Part shown: positions 8,924-17,323 of the stretch, in pieces | How the letters are laid out: the number at the start of each line of letters is the position of its first letter | Position numbering within the stretch: the stretch's first letter is position 1 | From: Eutrophocola sp965662685 | Lineage (GTDB): Bacteria; Pseudomonadota; Gammaproteobacteria; Pseudomonadales; Pseudohongiellaceae | DNA: 64,000 nt | Assembly: GCA_965662685.1 (NCBI GenBank) | Contig: CBFIIQ010000001.1 | Span: 62,001 to 126,000, forward strand | Reading direction: 5' to 3' | The notes under the pieces: generated by a model | Told to the model about the DNA's origin: nothing | The model's input: the letters and a program-made list of their open reading frames with translations, nothing else | Database searches by the model: none | Translations under genes and position numbers: made by a program

Positions 8924-11395
8924 TTAATTTGCTGTCGCCAGACTTTCAGTTTCCGCGTTATGTTTCATGCGAAACTGTTCACTGTTAACGATATTCAGAA
9001 CCAGTGCGGAGAAACGGTAATCATCGCTTTCTGCCTCTCTTACAATACGCCTTACTGTTGGCATATCCTGATATTCGATACTGCGACCAAGGCCAAAGGT
9101 CATCAGCTTTTCAGTAAATGTTTGCACAAACTGATCCGGCCTACTCAATATGGCCTGCCTCAAGGCAATGGGGCCATCCACTGGCGTACCATCTGCCAGC
9201 ACTCCGGAAGAGTCGATAGCTATTCTGGCTTGACGATCATTATCACGCCAGCGGCCAACCGCATCAAAATTTTCCAGGGCAAAGCCGAGGGGATCTATCA
9301 CCCCATGACAGCCATTGCAGGACGGGTTAACCCGATGCATTTCAAGGCGCTCTCTCACTGTTGTGTATTCCTGACCTTCTTCTATCTCGACAAAGCCTTC
9401 CACATCCGGTGGTGGCGCTGCTGGTGGCGTGCCCATGATATTTTCCAGTAGCCAGGCCCCGCGTAATACAGGGGATGTACGATTTGGATAGGAAGACACC
9501 ATCAGTACTCCCCCTTTTCCGAGAATGCCCCAGCGTCTTGCATCGTCCAGTGTAACCCTGCGGAATTCTGCACCACGGATGTCATTAAATCCGTAGTGTA
9601 AAGCCAGATTTTCGTTCAGATAGGTATGATCTGCGGTAAGCAAATCCAGTACACTGCGATCTTCGCTGAATATACTCTGCATAAACAGCAACGCTTCCCG
9701 AGTGAGATCTGCCCTGATATTGCCATCGACATCACGAAACAGTTTTCCATCGGGGGTAATATTTTCAAGCTCAGCCAGGCCCAGCCATTGATAACCAAAA
9801 TTCTGCGCCAGATTCTCGGCTCGCGGATCTTTCAGCATTCGCTTAACCTGCTGTTCCAGAACCACCGGGTCTTTGAGCCCGTCATCAATGGCAATCTCCA
9901 GTAACACTTCATCGGGAATTGAGCTCCAGAGAAAAAACGACAGCCTTGATGCCAGCTCCAGACTACTCAACTCAAAGCTGGCACCAGGCGGCAATGACTC
10001 AGGTACCGGTTCCAGCCGGTAAAGAAATTTGGGATGCACCAGGATACCTGACAAGGCAAACGAAATGCCTTTCTCAAATCCTCCATCCGCATAACCCGCC
10101 TGATACATGCGCATTAACAGTTCTGTATCTTCATCCGCCAGAAATCCACGAAATGCCTCACTGGCGAGATCTATAATAATATTTCTGGCACAAGTCACTT
10201 CTTCAACATCATTATCAGGATGACAGGAAAAGATTCTGTCGCGGCTGGGCGTTGAACTTAAGCCAGTGGCATTTACCGGGCCATAGATTTCAAACTGCCT
10301 GACATCGACAATAGCATCCTGCCCCTTACGAGGCGCCAACTGCTGCAAAGGAGCATCTGATTCAGCAAAAGAGCGATGCAGAAAAAACACAGCTACTTTA
10401 TGAGGCCCCGCTGTAGTGGTCAGTGGAATATCACGGATTCTCGCATTCAGGGCATCCACCGCCGGTGCGCGCAGCTTGTCCAGTTGCTCCGCCTCATCCA
10501 TTCCGCCTATGGTTGTTTCAAAGAATTTCTTGCCATCAAGAGTGGCGATCAGCGTATTACCATGTTCCATACTGCCCACGGCAAGACCCGATGCCATGCT
10601 GGCAATATTCAACAGGTACTCACCATCACTGGGGAAATAATGCTCCACTACGGCACCGCCACGGGAGCCCAGGGGCAAGCCATCAATATGAAATGACTGC
10701 CCAACCGTTGAAAAGGAATACGGGGTACCAGATGCCCTGGCAGTTGGTGAGCCAATCGCCTGCTCACTAACTACTCTGGCAGCGCCAAGATACTGGTCAA
10801 TAAAGGATGGCGTTACCTGCAAGGCAGTCGCTATATTATCGAAACCATCTTCCGCACCATCAACCGGAAGCAGCGCCGCCGGATCTATATCCAGCTTGAG
10901 CAAATCCCTGATAGCATTGGCGTATTCAGTCCGATTCAGGCGATGCAGCAATTTCTCACCGGGCTCAACGAATTCTTCTGGTTGATCGAGATTACCCTCA
11001 AGCCACGCTACAAATTGATTAATCTGCTGATTTTCCGGCTTTTCCTGACCTGGCGGTGGCATCATTCTGCCACGCAGCTTACGTACTACTTTTTCCCAGA
11101 CCTCGGCATCTGCACTTATCGCATTGTGATCCATCAGATCAAAGGCCAGTCCGCCACTATAATCATCGAGGTTGTGGCAATCGACACAATACGCATCCAG
11201 CAGAGCCCATTGCGTTTCTGCCTGCGCGGCCAGGTCTGATGGTGAAGGAATTGCTGTCACAACCGGCATATCAGCAACAGCTGCTACCTCGTTATCACTA
11301 CAACCTGTCAGTAACAGCATTGAGGCCATTAGCACACTTGCCCTGACTGTTAAGTTAAGCCAATTTACTGACTTGTCTGGTAGGACTTTGACCAT
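8924..11395 (-). CDS. DUF1587/1595/1592/1588/1585 di-heme lipoprotein
   Basis: This 823-residue protein carries a lipobox (LLLTGC32) instead of a plain signal peptide, so it is predicted to be membrane-anchored in the periplasm. Heme c motifs are C70-V-D-C73-H74 and C693-N-G-C696-H697. The intervening family blocks match the copy at 251-2695 (HRLNRTEYANAIRDLLKLD, LELASRLSFFLWSSIPDEVL, VIDPLGFALENFD). Proposed role, from its hemes and location: electron transfer or oxidation in the periplasm; the substrate is unknown. It lies 66 bp downstream of an MBL-fold gene and upstream of the DUF1552 and ankyrin genes. The lipid anchor here against a soluble form at 251-2695 suggests that the copies have different locations or roles. 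Confidence 0.9.
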   Translation of the reverse strand: MVKVLPDKSVNWLNLTVRASVLMASMLLLTGCSDNEVAAVADMPVVTAIPSPSDLAAQAETQWALLDAYCVDCHNLDDYSGGLAFDLMDHNAISADAEVWEKVVRKLRGRMMPPPGQEKPENQQINQFVAWLEGNLDQPEEFVEPGEKLLHRLNRTEYANAIRDLLKLDIDPAALLPVDGAEDGFDNIATALQVTPSFIDQYLGAARVVSEQAIGSPTARASGTPYSFSTVGQSFHIDGLPLGSRGGAVVEHYFPSDGEYLLNIASMASGLAVGSMEHGNTLIATLDGKKFFETTIGGMDEAEQLDKLRAPAVDALNARIRDIPLTTTAGPHKVAVFFLHRSFAESDAPLQQLAPRKGQDAIVDVRQFEIYGPVNATGLSSTPSRDRIFSCHPDNDVEEVTCARNIIIDLASEAFRGFLADEDTELLMRMYQAGYADGGFEKGISFALSGILVHPKFLYRLEPVPESLPPGASFELSSLELASRLSFFLWSSIPDEVLLEIAIDDGLKDPVVLEQQVKRMLKDPRAENLAQNFGYQWLGLAELENITPDGKLFRDVDGNIRADLTREALLFMQSIFSEDRSVLDLLTADHTYLNENLALHYGFNDIRGAEFRRVTLDDARRWGILGKGGVLMVSSYPNRTSPVLRGAWLLENIMGTPPAAPPPDVEGFVEIEEGQEYTTVRERLEMHRVNPSCNGCHGVIDPLGFALENFDAVGRWRDNDRQARIAIDSSGVLADGTPVDGPIALRQAILSRPDQFVQTFTEKLMTFGLGRSIEYQDMPTVRRIVREAESDDYRFSALVLNIVNSEQFRMKHNAETESLATAN

Positions 11396-11461
11396 AGTTT
11401 TGTTATTTTACTTTTCTGTTTTCAACTATTATTTTTTAAAAATATTTTCTACGCAGTTTTC

Positions 11462-12427
11462 TCAGGGAATATTTAGCAACCTGAAATTCTGGGCATCTCG
11501 ATAACGCCCCTGAAAACTCTGGAATGCCAGCGTCATAAACTGCGTGGGGTCACCCATTTTCGCATCAAATTCTGCCGTATGCTTTTCTGCGAGAATATCG
11601 TCGAGATCATAACTACTGATAACAGAAGCATGTAAGCGATCAAAAATAGTCAGATACATCTGGTTCTGCGCCTTAAGCTCATCAAGGTTCATGATGTCTC
11701 CCCAGGCAGGAATGATTCGAGTATTCTGGTTCGGCACCGTCAGCAGTGAAACAAAACTATCCAGCACCCCCCCAATATAGCCGCCGGTTGTCCAGTCTAT
11801 CTCTGGCCAGCGACCATTAGACACCAGACCGCCAGTAACCAGCACATTTTCTTCTTCAAAATATACCCAGATATCGCCATCGGTATGTGCATTCCAGAGA
11901 AATCCATAATACAGCGAGCGGTCACCGAACTGCAGCACGCCATCATCCCAAAGCGTTGTTACAGGCAAACCTTCACTTGGTAGTGGCGCATACTTTTTGT
12001 CAGACCAGCGTTGCCACACTTCTGTACTCAGCCAGAGCATGGTGTTCTCATGAGCTATAATTTCCACGCCTTCCGATCCCAGAGGCACATTGGCGCCGGT
12101 CTGCTCGGGATGCCACTGGGTGTTAATCAGGGCTCTGATGGGAACACCGGGAAAAGCCTCTTCAACTACCTTACGCAAACTGTCATACCAGTCGGCATGG
12201 CCACCATCTACAAGAATAAGGCCTTCGCTGCTTTGCACCACCAGTACATTGGCATCCGGTCCTTTCACAAATAACATGCGATCCGACAGGGCAATCGTTT
12301 CCAAAGAGACTGTCTGTGCTTGCAGGGTCGCAGATACCAGCAGGCAACATAGCAGGGACAGAGATACCATCAATCTGTGTTGCAGATACCTGCCCTGGTC
12401 AAACAAAGAATCGATTATGTTCATCAT
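11462..12427 (-). CDS. Exported MBL-fold protein with degenerate metal site
   Basis: This 321-residue protein has an N-terminal signal (about residues 17-38, ending LQAQ) and the metallo-beta-lactamase fold order (VVQSSEGLILVDGG, INTQWHPEQTG, HTDGDIWVYF). The usual HxHxDH motif reads Q104-W-H106-P-E108-Q109, the aspartate that normally bridges the two metals is replaced by glycine (TGG, residues 198-200), and the last metal histidine is lost (PAWGD). Only H106 and H181 clearly remain. Either it binds metal differently or it is not a hydrolase. It is the first gene of the minus-strand series leading to the DUF1592 gene. A relative with a better preserved site sits next to another DUF1592 gene (60818-61759), so the pairing is recurrent. 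Confidence 0.82.
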   Translation of the reverse strand: MMNIIDSLFDQGRYLQHRLMVSLSLLCCLLVSATLQAQTVSLETIALSDRMLFVKGPDANVLVVQSSEGLILVDGGHADWYDSLRKVVEEAFPGVPIRALINTQWHPEQTGANVPLGSEGVEIIAHENTMLWLSTEVWQRWSDKKYAPLPSEGLPVTTLWDDGVLQFGDRSLYYGFLWNAHTDGDIWVYFEEENVLVTGGLVSNGRWPEIDWTTGGYIGGVLDSFVSLLTVPNQNTRIIPAWGDIMNLDELKAQNQMYLTIFDRLHASVISSYDLDDILAEKHTAEFDAKMGDPTQFMTLAFQSFQGRYRDAQNFRLLNIP

Positions 12428-12729
12428 GGTTATCTGGTTTGTCCCTAGACTTGTCTGTACCGACTGTTATTTAATAAGGTAAAAATAGTCATAGGCCATT
12501 ATTTCGCAATTGCAGTAATTATCCGGGTATTCATGCAGGTATTCATATAAGGACGAAAGTTGAGTATAAGGGGGGCACTTCTATTTTTATAGTTCTAAAA
12601 AGACAAAAATAAAACATAATAACGCCAAGTTACTGTATTTTATGGAATATCTATTGGCTCAATGCACAGGATTTAGCGTGTAGACGGGCCCTTCACTGGC
12701 TGGCAACCAGTAAAACAGGGGACTTAAGT
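12428..12729. promoter_or_regulatory. Divergent intergenic region (302 bp)
   Basis: It separates the MBL gene (-) from the 12730 gene (+), so it should hold promoters for both. Visible features are a repeated GGTATTCAT in the middle, an A/T-rich stretch, an imperfect inverted repeat (ACTGG...CCAGT) shortly before the plus-strand gene, and the ribosome site AGGGGA before the ATG at 12730. No gene, RNA or clear terminator was seen. Confidence 0.5.
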
Positions 12730-13503
12730 ATGAAACTGATAAAACCAATTCTCACCAGCATATTTTCCATCCTGCTTACCGCGGTTCTTGCGCTGCCCGC
12801 GACTGCCCAGGATTCTGACATTCCACGAACTGCCAGCGGCAAACCCGATTTTAACGGAGTGTGGGAATTTCCTTATGTACCTGATATGGCCGGAAGTAAT
12901 GGCAGGAGTCAATTCGGTCCAGGTGAACTCCCCTTCACTGCTGCCGGCAAACTGAATTTTGAGCGCTATGACTCATCACAAGGTGATTACACCGGAGCCT
13001 GTTTACCATTCGGCCATGTGCGTTCCATGAATTCGCCGAACCCGGTTCAGTTTTTCCAGACCGACAATGACTTTGCCTATCTGTTCGAAGTAAATACCTG
13101 GCATCATTCCTTCAGGATTGGTGGTGAAGACATGAGCAGTCGTTTGCCGGCTACCTGGTATGGCAATTCACATGCCCAGTGGGATGGCGACACCCTGGTG
13201 GTCACTACCAGTAACTACAATGGAAAAACCCGTCTGGATACCGTCGGTCATCCCCACAGTGACAAAATTACCGTGACGGAAAAATTTACCCTGCGTGACG
13301 CCGATAGCATCAACTATGAAATCACTATTGATGACCCGATTTACTATTCCGAGCCCTGGAGCAACCAGCGTATTTTTACCCGCATGCAGGACGGTCTGGG
13401 ATTGCTGGAATATTCCTGTAATGAAAATAACAGGGGCTTCTGGGATGGCAGAATTACCCTGCCCGACTATGACAACTGGCATACTTACGATACGGAAGAA
13501 TAA
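12730..13503 (+). CDS. Secreted protein of the GKPDFNGVW / WDGDTLVV family
   Basis: This 257-residue protein has a Sec signal (cleavage near ATAQ-DSD). The mature part opens with PRTASGKPDFNGVWEFP and contains AQWDGDTLVVTTSNYNG, HPHSDKITVTEKF and IDDPIYYSEPW. These motifs recur in secreted proteins of Acidobacteria and Proteobacteria that lack a described activity. Within this window the C-terminal halves of the genes at 4163, 22181, 27114 and 46763 share the same W(E/D)GD-LV signature, so they form a paralogous set. AGGGGA lies upstream of the start. A terminator follows at 13551. The next gene, a tannase-like esterase, is on the same strand but separated by that terminator. Confidence 0.75.
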   Translation: MKLIKPILTSIFSILLTAVLALPATAQDSDIPRTASGKPDFNGVWEFPYVPDMAGSNGRSQFGPGELPFTAAGKLNFERYDSSQGDYTGACLPFGHVRSMNSPNPVQFFQTDNDFAYLFEVNTWHHSFRIGGEDMSSRLPATWYGNSHAQWDGDTLVVTTSNYNGKTRLDTVGHPHSDKITVTEKFTLRDADSINYEITIDDPIYYSEPWSNQRIFTRMQDGLGLLEYSCNENNRGFWDGRITLPDYDNWHTYDTEE

Positions 13504-13550
13504 CTGACTGTTTTGTCGGATTTACTCACGATAAAGTAATAGCCAGGAAC

Positions 13551-13590
13551 AAAGGGCCAGCGCGATATTAAAAGCATTCTGGTCCTTTTT
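13551..13590 (+). terminator. Intrinsic terminator after the 12730 gene
   Basis: AAAGGGCCAG pairs with CTGGTCCTTT (one G-T pair) across an 18-base loop, and the 3' arm runs into TTTTTATT. It separates the secreted-protein gene from the tannase-like gene. Confidence 0.7.
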
Positions 13591-13616
13591 ATTAACATAC
13601 TTACAGTAAATGAATC

Positions 13617-15218
13617 ATGGATAAACACAGCATGAAGCGCATTATTTTGATACTCACGGTCGCAGGGATTTTTCTTTCAGCCTGCAGCGAGCAATCCAGT
13701 GATCAACCTGCCGTGCCCCCTTCTCCTTCGGCAACCTCCGCCACCACAAAAGTCATGGCTTGTGAATCACTCCTGACTGCCAGTTTTCCCAACACTACCA
13801 TAGCCCGTGCAGAAACCATCGCCGCAGGTGCCTATAGCGCACCTGCCAGCGGCTTTCCCGGTATGGGTCCGGATTATTCCAGCCTGCCCGCCTTCTGCCA
13901 GGTTGTGGGATCCATTCATCCCAGCAGCGATTCCGATATCCGCTTTGAACTTTGGCTACCGTCAGAAAACTGGAATGGCCGGTTTATGCAGACAGGTAAC
14001 GGTGGTGCTGCAGGCTCTATCGTAACCAGCTCCCTTGCTGAGCCGCTTATGCGAGGCTATGCCGTCGCCAATACAGATACCGGCCATGTCAGTGGTGGCG
14101 CAGATATATTCGGTTGGGCCGTGGATCATCCGGAAAAAGTGACTGATTTTGCCTGGCGTGCCGTGCATGAACTGACGGTGACGGGCAAAGCGATCACCAG
14201 CAGCCATTATGGCAGCGACCCTGAAAAATCCTATTTTGTCGGCTGTTCAACTGGCGGCAGACAGGGATTAATGGAAGCTCAGCGTTTCCCTGACGATTAC
14301 GACGCTATCGTTGCGGGCGCCCCTGCCAACAACTGGTCCCCCTTGATGGCATTGAGTATTGTAATCCAGTCCAATCTGGGAGAAGGCAAGCTTGCTCTGA
14401 ACAAACTGGGTTTACTCAAGGAAGCGGCTATCGCTTCCTGTGATGCCCTCGATGGCGTCGAAGATCGAATTATCAGCAATCCTGCCGCCTGTAATTTCAC
14501 TCCGGCCAGTCTGCAATGCGCCGGTGAAACCAACGCACAATGTTTGGCAGCTGAAGAGGTCGACGCGGCCCGGACCATTTATGAGGGCGTGGTAAGCGCT
14601 ACCGGCCAGGTCTGGATACCTGGAACCGGACCAGGCAGCGAACCATTATGGGGAGCCTACACCTCACCACAGTTCACTATTGGCACCGGCTTTTTTCAGG
14701 ATATCGTCCTGAATGATGCCAACTGGGATCCGGCTAGTTTCAATACCGACGAATACATGCCCGTGGCCATGGAGGCTGGCAGTGAATTGATCGCCATGGA
14801 TCCTGATATTTCCGACTTTATCAATCAGGGCGGCAAACTTATCACCTACCATGGCACTACTGATGGCCTGATACCATTCGGCAACACCGTGAACTATGTG
14901 GAAAGCATGATCGAGAGCCTTGGACAGCAAGCTGTGAATGGCAGTGTTCGATATTACCAGGTACCAGGTATGGATCATTGTGCTGGCGGTGAAGGCGCCC
15001 ATGCCATCGCCTGGCTTGATGCTATGGAATCCTGGGTAGAACAGGGAAGTGCACCTGGTGATCTACTGGGCATCCACCCAGCACCGCCTCCTGGCGTGCC
15101 CGGCTCGGATAATGCACGGGAATTTAGCCGACCGGTTTGCCAGTACCCGGCAATCCCCACCTATGACGGTTCCGGCGATCCCGATATGGCCAGCAGTTTT
15201 TCCTGTGTTGCACCCTGA
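13617..15218 (+). CDS. Tannase/feruloyl esterase family lipoprotein
   Basis: This 533-residue protein is a lipoprotein (lipobox LSAC23) of the tannase and feruloyl esterase family, which hydrolyses ester bonds to phenolic acids. The nucleophile motif is G-C210-S211-T-G-G, followed by GAPANNWSP, and the C-terminal acid and base are visible in YHGTTDGLIPFGNT and GMDHCAGG. The cysteines in GCSTGG and DHC are the family's CS-D-HC disulfide pair that holds the triad together. A second possible start, 15 bases in, would begin MKRIILILT and give the same lipoprotein; neither start has a clear ribosome site. Substrate cannot be told from sequence. It stands alone between a terminator and a convergent gene. 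Confidence 0.9.
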   Translation: MDKHSMKRIILILTVAGIFLSACSEQSSDQPAVPPSPSATSATTKVMACESLLTASFPNTTIARAETIAAGAYSAPASGFPGMGPDYSSLPAFCQVVGSIHPSSDSDIRFELWLPSENWNGRFMQTGNGGAAGSIVTSSLAEPLMRGYAVANTDTGHVSGGADIFGWAVDHPEKVTDFAWRAVHELTVTGKAITSSHYGSDPEKSYFVGCSTGGRQGLMEAQRFPDDYDAIVAGAPANNWSPLMALSIVIQSNLGEGKLALNKLGLLKEAAIASCDALDGVEDRIISNPAACNFTPASLQCAGETNAQCLAAEEVDAARTIYEGVVSATGQVWIPGTGPGSEPLWGAYTSPQFTIGTGFFQDIVLNDANWDPASFNTDEYMPVAMEAGSELIAMDPDISDFINQGGKLITYHGTTDGLIPFGNTVNYVESMIESLGQQAVNGSVRYYQVPGMDHCAGGEGAHAIAWLDAMESWVEQGSAPGDLLGIHPAPPPGVPGSDNAREFSRPVCQYPAIPTYDGSGDPDMASSFSCVAP

Positions 15219-15294
15219 GGCGACTGTATATTTAGAGTAAAACCAATTCGAGTAACACGGCTGCTTACACATGGGCCAGGAAAGCCGGGCTTAC

Positions 15295-15762
15295 TTACAG
15301 GAGTGAACGAATCTCCTCAACCCTGTTGCGATTGGCATTCATATCGCCACGCCCCACCCTGGACGCTGAGCGCACATGAATCACCCCTTCATCCTCTGCT
15401 TTCAGGAATTCCACGTCATCAACAAAACCCATTAACGCTGTCTGGAAAGTGTAATAGGCATAATTCTCCTCACGCTTTACCTGCACAGCACCTTTCATAT
15501 TAGCCAGTGCAGCCTCAAGGGCTTCCCAGGCATTGCCATCGACCCATTCAAGAGGGGCAATAAAATGACTGTCAGCGACAGGCGCCTGGCTGGAAACGCA
15601 GTTTGGCGTTGCCGGACAGTCAAGTAATTGGCCATTGTCATGGCCAGAGGCAACCTGCATGGATCTGCTGGCGACCCCCATTCGATATAACAGAAATGCA
15701 AGAACAAGCACGACCGCAACCAGAATTATTAAAATCGTCTGCATCATTTTTCTAAGCACCAC
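15295..15762 (-). CDS. DUF1499 domain protein, membrane-anchored
   Basis: This 155-residue protein has a single N-terminal membrane segment (about residues 8-26, ILIILVAVVLVLAFLLY) and a periplasmic DUF1499 domain with the family signature CPATPNCVSSQAP, the block EENYAYYTFQTALMGFVDDVEF and the SASRVGRGDMNANRNRVEEI end. The function of DUF1499 is unknown. It is convergent with the tannase gene, and the terminator of the upstream SnoaL-like gene lies before it, so it is probably transcribed alone. Confidence 0.9.
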   Translation of the reverse strand: MVLRKMMQTILIILVAVVLVLAFLLYRMGVASRSMQVASGHDNGQLLDCPATPNCVSSQAPVADSHFIAPLEWVDGNAWEALEAALANMKGAVQVKREENYAYYTFQTALMGFVDDVEFLKAEDEGVIHVRSASRVGRGDMNANRNRVEEIRSLL

Positions 15763-15800
15763 CCTCTCCTGAAAATACCTTTGCCATCACTGTCGAAACG

Positions 15801-15840
15801 AAAAAGGGCAGAGCATCTTGAGATTCAATCATCTCTGCCC
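15801..15840 (-). terminator. Intrinsic terminator of the SnoaL-like gene
   Basis: On the minus strand GGGCAGAG pairs with CTCTGCCC across an 18-19-base loop and is followed by TTTTTCG. It sits about 50 bp beyond the stop of the gene at 15888-16472. Confidence 0.8.
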
Positions 15841-15887
15841 CGGACTTATTGATTTTATACTGCTAAACCTGAAGTCCTGGTTTCTGC

Positions 15888-16472
15888 TTACTGCTCCGCC
15901 AGTGGATTGCCCCGTGGCTCATAGGTCGCATCGTACTTGTCAGGAATACCACTGTCAGAGCTGATATAACGCTTCGAGATCAGCCACTTGCCATCAATCT
16001 TGACCAGAGCGGTATCTTCACGCCCCTGCTCATAGAGGTTCGGGGCCTGCCCAACACCAGGGTTCAGCACACCGGTCCAGAGCACATGGGCAACCGCATT
16101 GTTTCCATCAATATCAATTACCGCATTGGTTAGCAGCATATGTCCTACGCCACGATTTGCTCTCGCCTCGGCTTCTTCGCTACCTTCAGGCCGGGTATAA
16201 AGGGCCGCTATTTCGTCATGACCCACAGCGATAGTGCCATCCACATCCAGCAGCGCATCTTCAGTAAAATACTCTGCCATTTCATGGGCATTGCCCTGTG
16301 ACAGTTCGTAGTAATAGCGCACCAGCAAATCCTCGATCTGGATACGATCCAGCAAGGTTTCCATGGTGACCTGGGCACTCGCCGATCCAGCAAACATCAT
16401 TAGCATACCGGCAAGCAACATGGAAAATGGCTTCAGGAACTGCGCACCCTGTTGTTTGTTATTTTTATTCAT
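15888..16472 (-). CDS. Secreted SnoaL-like/NTF2-fold protein
   Basis: This 194-residue protein has a signal peptide (about residues 12-34, cleavage near SASA-QVT) and a SnoaL-like NTF2-fold domain (QIEDLLVRYYYELSQGNAHE, FTEDALLDVDG, GREDTALVKIDGKWLISKR). This fold is used by small isomerases, dehydratases and ligand-binding proteins. The helix-to-sheet layout is intact but no catalytic assignment is possible. It lies just downstream of the lectin-like gene (16494) on the same strand, 21 bp away, and may be cotranscribed with it. A terminator follows. Confidence 0.8.
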   Translation of the reverse strand: MNKNNKQQGAQFLKPFSMLLAGMLMMFAGSASAQVTMETLLDRIQIEDLLVRYYYELSQGNAHEMAEYFTEDALLDVDGTIAVGHDEIAALYTRPEGSEEAEARANRGVGHMLLTNAVIDIDGNNAVAHVLWTGVLNPGVGQAPNLYEQGREDTALVKIDGKWLISKRYISSDSGIPDKYDATYEPRGNPLAEQ

Positions 16473-16493
16473 ACATCGCTCCAGTATTAAACC

Positions 16494-17183
16494 TTAATCA
16501 GTGGCAAAACAATAAAGCAGACCCGCGCCACCAACCTGTACCAGCGCCGCCTGAGTGCAGCCAGGAGTGCCGTGGGAAGAATTCCATGACGAGCCCGGCG
16601 TAGTAAATGAATAACGGTCTGCATGCCCTACCCTGGCACTACCTTCTCCATTACTTGTCCAGTTATTACAGGTGTGATCCTCACCATCCGGCATGGCAGT
16701 TCCATCCATCTGTGAACCGGTGAGTACATCATGTTCTGAAAAATCGGGGTTACCATCAATCCGTGATGCGAACTGATGTCCATTCTCATCTCTGGTATGT
16801 AACCAGTTAAAATTTGAATTGTCGTAATGCAGGTTGTCGACATCTGTCGCCATTACAACGCCCTTGGCGTTTGCCCAGGGACCCGAACCGATTCTATCTC
16901 GGGCATCAACCCCATTTGGCCCTTGCGAACTCAGGTAGGCGGCCCAGGGTCGATGTCCAACCCCGGCCTCAGATGCCAGTGCCTGGCAATGGGCATCGGC
17001 ACCGGCCAGGCCTCCCAGATTGCCACCATCTCCCATGGTGGTACTGGTGATAAAGAAACCCATCTCGGGTCTTTCTTCAGGCTCTGCCTGTGCGGCAAAA
17101 GATTGTCCTGACAGCATCAGTGAGCCGGTAAAAAATAATCCGGAAACAACTGCTCGGGTATTATTAAACGCAACTGATTTCAT
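16494..17183 (-). CDS. Secreted endostatin/DUF1554-like lectin-fold protein
   Basis: The start at 17183 was chosen over 17231 because GGGGGA lies just upstream and the protein then begins with a signal peptide (MKSVAFNNTRAVVSGLFF, cleavage near SFA-AQA); it has 229 residues. The mature protein has the order GDGGNLGGLAGADAHCQ, RPWAAYLSSQG, ANAKGVVMATDVD, GEDHTCNNWTS, then SSHGTPGCTQ and GAGLLYCFATD. This matches the collagen-NC10/endostatin and DUF1554 lectin-like pattern, with paired cysteines probably in disulfides. It may bind a carbohydrate or matrix component outside the cell. The family assignment rests on motif memory and is moderate. Confidence 0.65.
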   Translation of the reverse strand: MKSVAFNNTRAVVSGLFFTGSLMLSGQSFAAQAEPEERPEMGFFITSTTMGDGGNLGGLAGADAHCQALASEAGVGHRPWAAYLSSQGPNGVDARDRIGSGPWANAKGVVMATDVDNLHYDNSNFNWLHTRDENGHQFASRIDGNPDFSEHDVLTGSQMDGTAMPDGEDHTCNNWTSNGEGSARVGHADRYSFTTPGSSWNSSHGTPGCTQAALVQVGGAGLLYCFATD

Positions 17184-17323
17184 GTGGATATCCCCCTGTA
17201 AAATGCTTTTAGTAAATACAGCCCTAACCAATAGTCGCGTAAATCATAGTTGCATACAACAACGTTTCAAATTTTGAATTTCTGTCTGGGGCGGATTTTC
17301 CATCTTACTCCCTTTGTCTTTCA

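Noticed and set aside
8597..9451. 284-codon plus-strand frame over the DUF1552-DUF1592 junction
   Set aside because: It overlaps two well supported minus-strand genes and has no recognisable domain.
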